Source: Volvox africanus
Lineage: Eukaryota; Chlorophyta; Chlorophyceae; Chlamydomonadales; Volvocaceae
Direction of reading: 5' to 3'
Assembly (NCBI GenBank): GCA_030268105.1
Contig: BSDZ01000094.1
Coordinates: forward strand, 5,056,501-5,120,500
DNA: 64,000 nucleotides
Within the stretch, counting starts at the first letter, position 1. Each line of letters begins with the position of its first letter. Below, one piece after another: positions 9,256 through 20,700 of this stretch. The notes beneath the pieces were generated by a model that saw only the letters and a program-made list of their open reading frames with translations, was not told where the DNA came from and did not search any database. Made by a program: the position numbers and the translations under genes.

Positions 9256-10079
9256 TGTTGTGCTACGGTTAGTTTCCCGCCGATGCGTAGGTCAATGTGA
9301 TCCTACAAGGTGAAGTGCTATTGTGATGAACACATTGCATATGAATGAATCTGCATGATATAAATGTATTCGTGTACATTTATATATGCATTTGGCATGT
9401 TGTCATTATCCATCGCGACATCGCATCATGGCAAATCCGCCTAGCATGCATGAAAGCCCGAAGCATTGAAGTGCGCATTATGCTCGTGCTACGAAACAAT
9501 AAGTAATATTATCTGATATAATATTACTTCATTACAGCACACGTTGAGAGCGCCGCACTCGTCGCGATACATGCCCTGCAACCGGATATCGTTATCCGGA
9601 CCCTTGCATCATGCGAATGCCGGAAAGGCTTATACGTTGTTATGCGTAGACATCGCCTAGGCGCAGTAGGGTTGTCACATCTAGGATCGGCCTCCTGATG
9701 TGAATCGTACGGCATTGCGATGCTGCGAGTATAACAGATGCGAGGACGGCTAAGCAGAATAAGACATTCGATACCGGAGAACACTTGTGTGTTCTACATT
9801 ACTATTGCTATACGCTATTCTACTTAGCCCGAGCTAAGCCTGAACTTCGCTAATCACCGCCGCGTGATGATTGCTTGCTTCCCGCACTGACGGCGATTTC
9901 GTCCATTGCATCGTTCCAAACTGTAAGACTGTAAGTTATATCTCTCTTCGTCTTGAAGTCTTCCGCTGTCTCTGTTTGCTCTCGCTTGCCTTGCTGTACT
10001 TGCAAGTGCTCGCGCATCGGTGTCGAAAGTCTCCAGACGTGCAGATACTTATGAGCAAACGCGAACGAGAGGTACAACA
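9256..10079 (+). repeat. Full-length LTR1 in inverted orientation inside element B
   Basis: An 824-bp LTR, TGTTGTGCTACGG...GGTACAACA, facing opposite to element B. Its flanks (CAGGC before, CTCTT after) do not form a target duplication, so it is not a simple solo-LTR insertion. More likely it arose by recombination or inversion that also removed the pol C-terminus. Twelve bases of filler (10080-10091) separate it from the pol remnant. Confidence 0.85.
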
Positions 10080-10091
10080 CTCTTCACGACT

Positions 10092-13000
10092 TCAGGACAT
10101 AAAAGACTTGGCAAAAAGTTTAGCAGCAGGCACGTTCACTTCCAACTCACGCCACACAGGTAGCGCGGGATGAAATCCGTAGTTGAGAAAGAACGGACTT
10201 TTGCCTGTTGAGCGGTTCACAGCGTTGTTAAGCACGAATTCTGCCGCAGTCAAATACGTATCCCAAACAAGTGGTGTGCGACCAGCATAATTGCGCAACA
10301 TATCACCCAACGTGCGATTTGTGCGTTCGGTTTGACCATCAGTCTGCGGGTGATACGCCGTGCTCAGGTTGACGCGCATGCCAACTAGTTTGCAGAGCGC
10401 TTCCCAAAACTTAGACGTGAACTGCCCACCGCGGTCCGAGATCACATTTTTGGGAACCCCGTGTAACCGAACCACATTGTCGAAAAACAAGCGTGCGGTT
10501 TGCTCAGCCGTGCAGGATGATGTGCATGGTGCTAGGTGAACCATCTTAGTCAGACGATCGACCATTACGAACACCGCATCGTATCCCCCCTCAGTTTTGG
10601 GCAGCGCAATTACAAAGTCCATGGAAACACTTTCCCAAGGCGCATCCGGGACAGGCAACGGTTGCAACAACCCATGGCCCTTACCGGACAAAGCCTTATT
10701 GCGCTGGCACAGACTGCATGTCTGGACGAAGTTCGCCGCATCCTTAGCCAAACGAGGCCACCAAAAGGAACGTTGCACCAAGTCGATCAATCGTTTGCTA
10801 CCAGGGTGTCCTGCTAACGGGTCCTCGTGGAACCGCGCAAGGATGTCGTAGCGTAGCGCATCGTCGTTCGGAACGACGATTTGCGTAGCTGCACCCTCCG
10901 TCCGTAGCCAAAGGCCATTCTGCTTGCGAAGGTTTTCTACATTAGCCGGGTCCGCGAACCAGGCGTCTGCGTTGTAGGCAACCTTCAACCGCTCCACGAG
11001 GTCCGTCGCGATCGGTACCTCCTCGCTACGCGGCCGCACGACAGGCGCTGCCAAAATTGCAGTGTGTAGCGACGAATGTCGACTGAGAGCATCGGCAATA
11101 TTCAATTTACCAGAAATATACTCCCAGGTGCAGTCGAACCTAGCTAGGTATTCCATCCACCTAGCCTGACGGCGGTTCAACGTCGGAACGCTTTGCAAAA
11201 ACGTTAGGGGCTTATGGTCAGTCTTTAAAGTAAACGGGCGTCCCTCGAGGTAACAGCGCCATTCCTTTAAAGCATGCAGCACGGCCAGAAGCTCCTGTTC
11301 CCCGGTGGTGTAGCGAATCTCCGCACCCGAAAACTTCTTACTTGTGAAGGCGATCGGTCGCCCTTCCTGTAACAATACAGCGCCGCTTCCAAATATTGAG
11401 GCATCAGACACTACCTCAACACGAAATGGCAACGAGTAATCAGGGAATGCAAGGGTGACATCTTCGGCAACGGTTCGCTTCAGCTCTTCGAATGCCCGCT
11501 GGCATTGCGACGTCCACGACTCGAGCGAAACGAAAACGCCTTTGCGAGTTAAGTTAGTAAGCGGGGCCGCAATGATGGAATATTTTTCAATGAACTTTTG
11601 GAAATAATTGGTCAAGCCAAGGAACTTACGCAGCTCCGTGAGGTTCTGCGGCGCAGGCCAATCGCGAACCACGGTGACCTTCCGCGGGTCCATCTTCACA
11701 CCGGTGGCCGACACAATGTGGCCCAAATATTCCACCTGAGGCTGCGCCCAAAAGCATTTGGCGTGTTTAGCAAACAGTTGCTCCCGCCTCATAACGTCGA
11801 GCACGAGCTGAAGATGCTTCAAGTGCTCCTCGCGCGTCTTAGAATATACCAAGATGTCATCCAGGTAGCAAACAACGAACCTGTCGATAAACGGCCTAAA
11901 CATTCGGTCCATAACCGCCTGAAACGTCGCAGGGGCATTAGTCAAACCAAACGATAGGACCGTATACTCAAAGTGACCGAAGGGCGTCCGAAAAGCGGTT
12001 TTCGGGATATCAGAGGCAGCGATGCGAATCTGATTGTAGCCCTGTTGTAAGTCAATTGAGGAAAAATAAGCCGAGCCCTTCAGCTTATCCAACAGGTCGT
12101 CAACGCGTGGCAAAGGGTAGCGATTTTCACCGTATTCGCATTTAACCCCCGGTAATCAATGCACATGCGCAAGGTCCCATCCTTCTTACCGACAAACAAA
12201 ATCGGTGCAGAATACGGGGATGTGCTGGGGTGTATCATACCCTTCACGAGCAAATCCGTCACCTGGCGCTTCACCTCGTCCAGCTCCAATGGACTCAACC
12301 TGTACATTGGCCGGGCCGTAGGCTGCGCTCCAGGCACGAGAGGGATTGTGTGATCAACAGGACGCATAGGTGGTAGGCCAGGGATATCTTTAAAGACGTC
12401 CTCATACTGCGACAGTAGGGCCTCAACCTCAGGATCCCCAGAAATCTGCGCGGTGGTGACACGAGAGCTGACCCGCGGCCTTAAAAGCAGTCCGTGGGCA
12501 CCCTTCTGTAACAAACGGACGGCCTCCTTACGCCCGACTAGCTCTGGTTCGATTCGCGCGGCCATTGCGGTCACAGCGAAATTAACCATAGGCACCGCCT
12601 CAGTTTCGCCCTCCTTTGGTGTGACATGTTCAAACGACAGGAAAGGTACCTTAATCGACAGAGTACCCTTGCACATATGCAGGGTTGCGGTCTCCATGTC
12701 GATGCGCGCGCGGTACTGCCGTAATGTCGAAGACCCCATTATGTACGGTGCAGTCTCTGCTAAGCCCTGCAGCACGTACGGCCGGGTAACAACACGCAAA
12801 GGGCCTATCAATAGGCTAAGGGTAATCCTGCCCACGATGGGATGCTTACCCCCGTCAGCAAGGGTAACCTGTGGACAATCAGACGACTCTGGGGACAACC
12901 CCAGCGCATTCACCTCTGCGACAGAGATGAAGTCGTCGCTGGCACCGGTGTCAACAAGTGCCTTCAGAGTACGGCCATTCAAAACGATCTGAACCACAGG

Positions 13001-13588
13001 GACACGGTTATCTACGAGCGACTGCCCAGCAGACAACGTCAGTGCACTTAGGGCGGGTCCGTAACCTACGGCACCCCCGTCAGGAGCTTCGTACCAAACG
13101 TCAACCGAGTAGGATGTGCTTGGCCACGGAGCCAGCGTACCCTCCCGATCCACACCATTAAACAAAACGGTGCCCGGCTCGAACCGGTGGACATGCCGCA
13201 TACCCCTTAACGATGCCTCTGCCTTGCGCCGACAGAAAGCGGGGAGTAAAACACATGCGGCGGTGCCTGGATATTGACGCCTACACCTCCTGTATATGGC
13301 CAACTGTTCCGACATCTCACGCAGAGACGAGGGGATGAACAAAACCACGTGGTTAGACAGATCGATAGACGACAGGGGACGGCGAGGTGTAAACAAATTA
13401 CACAACGGGTCGAAGCAGAGAAGTCCCGTGCGTCCGTCAAGCGTGATGCGTCGCGCAATGACTCGCTCGATGTGTCCAAGTACACAAGGCAACAATGCCT
13501 TAACGGCTGGCCGTAAGGATGACCACCGACCACGCGTTAGTTCAGAAATCCCAGGTGGTGCCCCCTCCGCAGGAACCCGGGCAAGCCC
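10092..13588 (-). pseudogene. pol: Pol pseudogene, element B
   Basis: Minus-strand pol from just after the gag UAG (13589-13591) through protease ([12 protein letters not shown]), RT ([12 protein letters not shown]), RNase H, H2C2 and the integrase core (QTERTNRTL), ending after the FAKSFMS block. The integrase C-terminus and chromodomain are gone. A one-base deletion in the A-run near 12128 breaks the frame at the start of the RT (shorter than the same run in A). A TGA at 10092-10094 replaces the CGA seen in A at that point. Otherwise the domains remain well conserved, so inactivation is fairly recent. Confidence 0.9.
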
Positions 13589-14824
13589 CTATTTCGGCTG
13601 AGGTACAAACGGCGGCATTAGCGGGCAATCCTTCGTGGAATGGCTCTCCGCACACCGTAGACAAACGTTGGCCAATTTCCGACGCTCGAATTCGGAACGA
13701 TTGCAATTCCATTTTGGCATATACGTGTCGTCCGTGCGAGTCCGCTTCGCATTGGGGTCGGAACGCTGTGCGGCTGCCGTTGACGGCGCACCACCACGCT
13801 TCCTGTTTTTAGCCAGGTCCGAGCTCGGACCTGCTCCTCCTGACCCACGGACACCCGAGCTAGCGCCCCCGCGCACCTGGCGTTGCCGGTTGCTGCGTCG
13901 CGTCGCGGCAGTAGGCGTGGGGTGGGTCGCTCCGAAGTCCTGGTCAAGAGCTACGGCTTCCCCAAGCGGATCCTGCACTTGCACGGCATTTGCACGAGGG
14001 ACAGACTTGACTTCTTCCTCACCGGCAAGGAGTCATATCTCCGTGCCCTTAGCAAAAGCGACCAAAGCATCATACGACTTGATCTGCGCTCCAACCAAGT
14101 CAGTAGCGCACCATTTAGCCAAAAGTTTCGTCAGGCCTCGCCTAAACCAAAAGACACGCTCGGATTCAGTGAGGTCAGCAATGGGAGTCACAAGTGCTTC
14201 GAAGCGTGACTGGTACGCAGGTACATTTTCATCCCGACGCATGTGGTAGCTACCGGCTGCCAAAACCTTACGAGCTTCCACATCGCGTGCTTGAACCTCA
14301 GTAGCGAATCGTGCGAGCAAAGCGGCGACCAACTCGTCAAAAGTATAGTTGCTCCGGGCGTTGGTCCAATTGAGATACCAGTCCTTCGCTGGGCCCTCGA
14401 GGGTGTTACCAACGAAGAGACACCTGATACCGTCATTATCGCCACCATGAACAGCCTGGAGATACTTTTTAGCGTCACTCACGTACGCACGAGTTGCATC
14501 GGCTATGCTATGCCCTGGTGTCTTGTCGGTCAGCGAAATATTGAGCCTAGGAACGGGAATCGACAATCTCATCACCTCAGGGATGTCATCATGCCCTCGA
14601 GCTTGACGTAATGGCAGAACCCTTGGTCCAGCAGTGTTGTCCATATTGGTGTTAACTGCTGAATGCGGCACAATTAAGTGAGCAGGGGTCTGAAGGACAA
14701 GGGGCTCTTGAGTGGCTCGCGTGCCAACAGTCTCAAGACCTCTATCCGGTGCTCTAGCAGCCACAACAAAATCGGGTTGGCTAGCTAGGCTAGTGTGCGG
14801 CGTATCTTCGTGTTCCGCGGACAT
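13589..14824 (-). pseudogene. gag: Gag pseudogene, element B
   Basis: Minus-strand gag from the ATG at 14824 ([16 protein letters not shown]) to the amber codon at 13589-13591. It is collinear with the gag of A, with capsid region and zinc knuckle (CLRCAESHSTKDC). A premature TGA at 14033-14035 replaces a CGA (Arg) codon of A in the segment [10 protein letters not shown], splitting the frame into 263 and 131 residue parts. The downstream pol frame is in register, as in A. Confidence 0.9.
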
Positions 14825-15290
14825 GGAGCACGAAACGATACCCTAGGTTTGCGTAATAGAAGCCAACTTCTATCGCAAAGGCAAGAGTACAAAACAATTC
14901 GGTGAGCCTACCGACAGTACTCTTGAGAAGATTCAGTAAACTCAGCAAGTACTTGCCCAGCTGAGTCCTGATCTCCGTAGTTTGGGCGATAAGAGTCGCC
15001 AAATGGTCCGGACGAAAGCCGGTCTCAGTTGCTGCGGCAAGCAATGCCGGTGCACTGAGATTACCTGCGACTCAGAGCGTACACTTACACAACAAGTGCA
15101 GCAATCTAAGCAAAAGCAATTAAACAATTACAAATCGGAAGCGGCGGCATCCAAAATGGCGCGGCCTAGGTCTTCGGCAAAAGTATCTAGCGGTCCTCGT
15201 GGTTCGTTGCTGGAGCTCGCCATAGAAAGAACCTACTTCCGATTAGACAAAGAGAGACAGTTAGGCAACGAACCTGTCTCGATACCAATT
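14825..15290 (-). other. Leader and primer-binding site of element B
   Basis: The region is homologous to 2226-2691 of element A. It contains the reversed primer site ending next to the LTR (15269-15287) and the leader ORF with the same donor- and acceptor-like words as in A (GTAATT, CTCAG and GTAGGC on the minus strand). No other gene is visible. Confidence 0.75.
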
Positions 15291-16114
15291 TGTTGTACCT
15301 CTCCTTCGTGTTTGCTCATCAGTATCTGCGCGTCTGAAGACTTGCGACACCAATGCGCGAGCACTTGCAAGTACAGCAAGGCAAGCGAGAGCAAACAGAG
15401 ACAGCGGAAGACTTCAAGACGAAGAGAGATATAACTTACAGTCTTACAGATCGGAACGATGCAATGGACGAAATCGCCGTCAGCGCCGGAAGCAAGCAAT
15501 CATCACGCGGCGGTGATTAGCGAAGTTCAGGCTTAGCTCGGGCTAAGTAGAATAGCGTATAGCAATAGTAATATAGAACACACGAGTGTTCTCCGGTATC
15601 GAATGTCTTATCTTGCTTAGCCGTCCTCGCATCTGTTATACTCACAGCATCGCAATGTCGTACGATTCACATTAGGAGGCCGATCCTAAATGTGACAATC
15701 CTACTGCGTATAGGCGATGTCTACGCATAACAACGTATAAGCCTTTCCGGCATTCGCATGATGCAAGGGTCCGGATAACGATATCCGGTTGCAGGGCATG
15801 TGTCGCGATGAGTGCGGCGCTCTCAACGTGTGCTGTAATGAAGTAATATTATATCAGATAATATTACTTATCGTTTCGTAGCACGAGCATAATGCGCACT
15901 TCAATGCTTCGGGCTTTCATGCATGCTAGGCGGATTTGCCATGATGCGATGTCGCGATGGATAATGACAACATGCCAAATGCATATATAAATGTACACGA
16001 ATACATTTATATCATTCAGATTCGTTCATATGCAATGTGTTCAACACAATAGCACTTCGCCTTGTAGGTTCACATCGACCTACGCATCGGCGGGAAACTA
16101 ACCGTAGCACAACA
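15291..16114 (-). repeat. 5' LTR of element B (LTR1, reversed)
   Basis: An 824-bp LTR, TGTTGTACC...GCACAACA on the plus strand, followed by CGTGC (16115-16119), the right copy of B's target duplication. Confidence 0.92.
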
Positions 16115-16319
16115 CGTGCCACATAAGGAACGTGCTTACCGGAGGGGTCACGAAAAGAATGCAGCAAACAATCGAATTTCAACAGCAGCGATAAGTCCCG
16201 AGCGGACGCTGCCAATGATCCAAATCGGGGAAGCCTAGGCTTCATCATCAACTGAGACCAAGCAAAAGGCCGTAAATGCGTATTCCTACTTCTCAGAGTC
16301 AGCTCGGGAAGACCAGGAT

Positions 16320-16946
16320 ATGGGTCTGAAGGGAGACCATCGAGCACAGGACCTCAGCCAGAGCAACTCTTGCCCAGCAGATGACAACTTCTGTGAAAAA
16401 GCATTCCACAGACATGATAAATCCCTAAGATACGTTACAAACAGAACCTGTGGAAGGACGCCTGGAACAGACTACTCTTCTCAAGGAGCAGCTTCTGACT
16501 GTATACACCTAACAGAAAAATACATCGTTTCAATCACAAATTGCAACACTAGAATGGTCTCTGGAAAATGCCACAACCGCGAAGGCAAGGACGTGGAAGA
16601 CCCAAGAAACTTGCGAGCGAACGACCTAGTAACCAACAAAGCCCACGATAAGCCACGAATAGGATTATGGGGACATCTAACAAGATCCATTAAACAACCA
16701 CCCGACATCAAGGTCACAGCCCAAGGAGGTGTGAATGTTGCTGGGCGAATGCTGGACAACCTTGGCCGTACAGTGAATGCCCCACAACTACACCACACAC
16801 GCCAGAACTCGCCACCTTCGACTGCAGGGACGATGCTTGGATTGGCTAGCCCACGGATCACATCACGTGGCATCCAGAAAGCCTTTCTGCCTTATCTTAT
16901 GCGGGAAGAAGCACACCGACCGGTGTGCACCTACCAGGGGATGTAA
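16320..16946 (+). other. LINE 5' region, possible decayed ORF1
   Basis: An open frame of 208 codons starts at the ATG at 16320 but shows no domain I recognise and may be chance. In another frame, 16873-16950 encodes FCLILCGKKHTDRC followed by RGCNARRW. This looks like a degraded Cys-His zinc knuckle of the kind found in LINE ORF1 proteins, although the Cys spacing is off by one. Together these suggest a nucleic-acid-binding ORF1 whose frame has decayed. Confidence is low. Confidence 0.25.
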
Positions 16947-17617
16947 TGCGCGCAGGTGGGCACCTAATACCCCATACCATCAAAGAGCTGCTGCACGATC
17001 TCGAAATTACGATCCTCATTGGGTACAGTATCATTGCCGGCCTTGGGGTAACATATGCACTCTACAAAGTCAACAGAGCAGCAAGACATTGGAATCCAAG
17101 CAAAGGGAGATCCCTGCAACAGACAGGCAACGCGATCCTACTTGCGGCTATGCTGTCAGCGCCCCTCACCTGTGCGGTAGCACTGAGACCACTGGACTTA
17201 GCCATCCGTTTAACGTTACTAACAGTTGGACTGATTTGGGTTTTACGACACTTCACTAAACGAATAGCAGCCAGCGCCGTACCCGTAGCAATAGACCTGG
17301 CTCTCGCCGGCGCAATCTATGCTGCTGAAACAATCAAGTGGGCAGGTCAGCACCCATTGGCGACTAGGCAAATAATGGTGTCAGCAGTCGCACTGGTCAC
17401 ACTATGTGTACAGCTGGCCACAGCAGCCCCAACGGTCCCCATTCTGTCGATCAGTATCCCCGCAATTGGTAAAGGCCTGAAGTACATACCAGGGCTAAAG
17501 GGACATGCAAGCTGGCTAATACACATCTGTCTGATAGCCAGTTTGGCAATACCGCAGAACACAATGTTTGGAACCACAATAACCCTCATCGTTACACTGA
17601 TAACGACTGCCAGTTAG
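16946..17617 (+). CDS. Predicted multi-pass membrane protein encoded upstream of the LINE main ORF
   Basis: An open frame of 223 residues from the ATG at 16946, with no family I recognise. About seven hydrophobic segments can be picked out by eye: ITILIGYSIIAGLGVTYALY, NAILLAAMLSAPLTCAVAL, LAIRLTLLTVGLIWVL, AVPVAIDLALAGAIYAA, IMVSAVALVTLCVQLATAA, WLIHICLIASLAI and TTITLIVTLITTA. They are separated by short loops with basic residues (KVNRAARHWNPSKGR, RHFTKR), as expected for a polytopic membrane protein. It ends about 175 bases before the Josephin ORF. The absence of stops while other parts of the LINE carry them suggests real coding. Membrane proteins are not usual LINE products. The alternative is a chance hydrophobic frame. 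Confidence 0.5.
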   Translation: MRAGGHLIPHTIKELLHDLEITILIGYSIIAGLGVTYALYKVNRAARHWNPSKGRSLQQTGNAILLAAMLSAPLTCAVALRPLDLAIRLTLLTVGLIWVLRHFTKRIAASAVPVAIDLALAGAIYAAETIKWAGQHPLATRQIMVSAVALVTLCVQLATAAPTVPILSISIPAIGKGLKYIPGLKGHASWLIHICLIASLAIPQNTMFGTTITLIVTLITTAS

Positions 17618-17791
17618 GATAGAGACCCCGCTCCAGGGACAGAGGGACACCCTGAAGGAACGGAAAGCACCCAATGTGCGGGCCCACAAGATGAAACCAC
17701 GCGAACCGAGCAACCCCATACCCTTACCAACACACGAGCGTGGCGGCTAACAGGACCCGGGGCCCCATCAAAACAAGTCACATGGCCGATA
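17618..17791. other. Spacer between the membrane ORF and the Josephin ORF
   Basis: These 174 bases carry no clear ORF. They precede the ATG at 17792, which is the first in-frame start of the long LINE ORF. Confidence 0.4.
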
Positions 17792-20700
17792 ATGACAAAC
17801 CCGCACAACCCAGATGACACCCTTTACCACGAGCAACAACAGAAAGAGCTCTGCATGATCCACGCCATAAACAACCTACTAGGGGAACCGTACATCGACC
17901 CACAGCATGTACTGCAATACTGTCGTACAATGCTGCAACACATGGCTGACCGGGAACTCCACAACGCAGCCGCCACATGGCGACTAACCCACAACCAAAA
18001 CACAGGCAACTTCTCAATGCTGGCAATCAATCCATACCTACGCTACAACGTGCCGGTGCGAACTGCACAGCAAAGAAATGACTCCGCACACCCGCATATT
18101 GCCTCCATAGGGAGTGGACAGGAAATAAAACCCAACGTGACCTTACGCAGCGTACTACACCAACTGCCAGAACACGCACGCAACTGGGGCTTCCTCGTAC
18201 ACCTCCCAGGCCATGCAATAGCAGTACGAAAACACAAGGACCGGTGGTACATCCACGACTCTCTGCAACCGCAACCTGTGGAACTCGGTGACGAAAACGC
18301 CACATGGCCACGTGAACCTGGCGCAATATACACCCTAAATCTTCGGCACCACACAGAACCCACGGCAACGCATGTGGACCTGCGAGACATAATACCCCCG
18401 GACACATGGATGCGCACAGATCACACCGAGTATACGGAGATCCAAACAACCAACGGGACCACATGCACAACAACGAGACTGACACAAGGCCAAAAGCGGC
18501 GGAAGATCAAACACCCACGTGCAACGCAACTAGCCCGCCAAACGGGGAGAACATTAACCAAGCCACCAGGAACACGCACACGACTGCAGCCAACTGCACA
18601 GGACAACGACCATCCACCAGCACCCAACCCGACAGCCGTGCCTCGCCCATCCCTCCTAGAGAGAGCCCCGTGCGAATGCCCCCGCCAAGAGCAACATCCC
18701 GGGCACACTCCGCCGCATATCCAACCCACGGACGCGCAATGCAACAGACCCAAACCGCTGACGACCACTGACCATCTCCGACAGCGGGCTAACAAACGCA
18801 CCAATCCAGCCGGGGCTCAACACCCCGGGGAAACGACACACACAACAAGGGAAAGTGGAAACGTCAGTGAACCCAGTGCCCAGCGCCCAAGACTGTCGAC
18901 CACCCCCGTAAAAAGCACCACATCCTCACACCCGGAGAACACAAATCCCCCAGAATGCCGCAATAGAACAATACACAGGTACATGCACATTGTCACTCAC
19001 AACGTGCGAGGACTGGGGACGAACTTCCTCAGTGCACTGTGTAATGTACGGACATGGGATGCCGATATCATTGTTCTGACGGAAACCAAAACCGGCAACC
19101 ACACTGGATGGATGAAGGACGCCCTACGCAAAGAACTGCAGGGATACTGACTTTACTGCAGCTCGAAACCACGTAACTCTGGCAAGGAACGCCACACATC
19201 AGGTGTCGCAATTGTGATCGGTGCCCGCTACACCTGTGCAGGACAAGTGACACACATATCACCGCCGCCCCTGCTACATGGGCACCTGTGCCAATGCAAG
19301 ATTTCCACGTCAGCAAGTACCCCCCTACACGTGCTGGGAATCTACTGCCCGGAAGACACCTAAGTCCGAACCACCATATACACGCACTGCCAGACAGTTC
19401 TAAGACAGGCCAAGAATAACGGGGAACATGTAGTCCTGGCCGGAGACTTTAATGCCGTCTTGAATCCTGACGACCGCAGTACAGGCCTGCTTGATACAGC
19501 AGACCGACTACACCTCAAATTCATCACCGATAACATGCTCACACCGGTGCCTGAAAACCGCTCCCCCCGCCACCCGTCCTTCAAGCAGTGGAGCAAGGAA
19601 TGCTGTGCACACCAAAGCCGAATAGACAATATCCTGATGTGCCCCGCTCTACACGCGAGTATAAAAGCGGGGACACCTGCAAACGGGAACACGCCACAAG
19701 CATACTGCACTGTTTCTGTCGCCGGAGGAAACTGCGGCCATAACCCCGTACATGCCCGCCTGCCCACCGACGCTATCCGCCTGTGGGACGCCAAGAGACC
19801 GATGACCCCAAAGAACCAAGACGGAGACGGGGTCCGAATTAAATGGAAAAACGTGATACTACCGGTTCCGAACACCACAATCCGTGCAGCGCAATCAAAG
19901 ATGGATGCCTCACTCACGTCGGACATCCTCAGCCTCCAGGAATACCTCCGCCCAGCCGTCCATGAGATTGAGGTTGGCATTGCGAAACACACAGAGGACC
20001 CCACTGATATGACAGCCACCCGCTTGATGACACTACTTCGCGACCACGACAGCATCACGGCGGTCAATGTAGAGATTGCGGCAGCAATGCTTCAAACAAC
20101 CCTCAACAAGGGACTAGACATCCTACTAGACCTGTGCCCGCAGAAACCGCCATGTACGGGCAAAATACACACCAAACGCACAGTCAGCAGAGGACTGAAA
20201 AAGCTACACAGAGAACACACACGGCTCAAACACGAATACGAAAGGGAACTACGGATGCAGGCCGCCCCTGGATGCCAACAGCCTGATTGCGTGGATAGCT
20301 CAGCAAGCCCTAATGGGCCGGCATCGAACAGCACCCACACACTTCCCGAAGGTGCGGGCTGCTTGCTGGAGCAACTACGTGACACGATTCGATGGGTCGG
20401 TAGCCAAATACGGCAGGCGCTAACAATAGAACGCCGGAAAAACATAGCTGCAGCACGACGCCGAACCCAACATCTGATCGCCACACGTCCTCGACGGGCT
20501 CACCAAGGTATCTTCAGCAAGGATGAACTCGAACGCAGCCTGCCTGCGGTGAAACACCCAGTCTCAGGAAAAGTGTGCACGGAACCCGAATCCATCCTTG
20601 AAGCTGTACACCACTACTACCAGAAGCAGGCCGCCCCCATTAGCGCCCCAAAGACTGGACGGTACCGCCCCGAGGAAATCCCACGATCGTACCCATTCCT

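Larger units (their letters stand above)
9014..16114 (-). mobile_element. Element B: decayed and rearranged gypsy element
   Basis: A minus-strand copy bounded by the 5-bp duplication CGTGC (9009-9013 and 16115-16119). Its 5' LTR (15291-16114), leader, gag and most of pol are present. At the left end the 3' LTR is cut after about 240 bp (9014-9255), and a full LTR in the opposite orientation (9256-10079) stands where the rest of the 3' LTR, the polypurine tract and the pol C-terminus should be. Several stops and a frameshift disable it. It is close to A in sequence. Confidence 0.88.

Noticed and set aside
19148..19363. Selenocysteine or programmed stop suppression in the LINE endonuclease
   Set aside because: There are two different stop codons (TGA and TAA) in one degenerate copy, and no supporting structure is visible. 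Decay is simpler.
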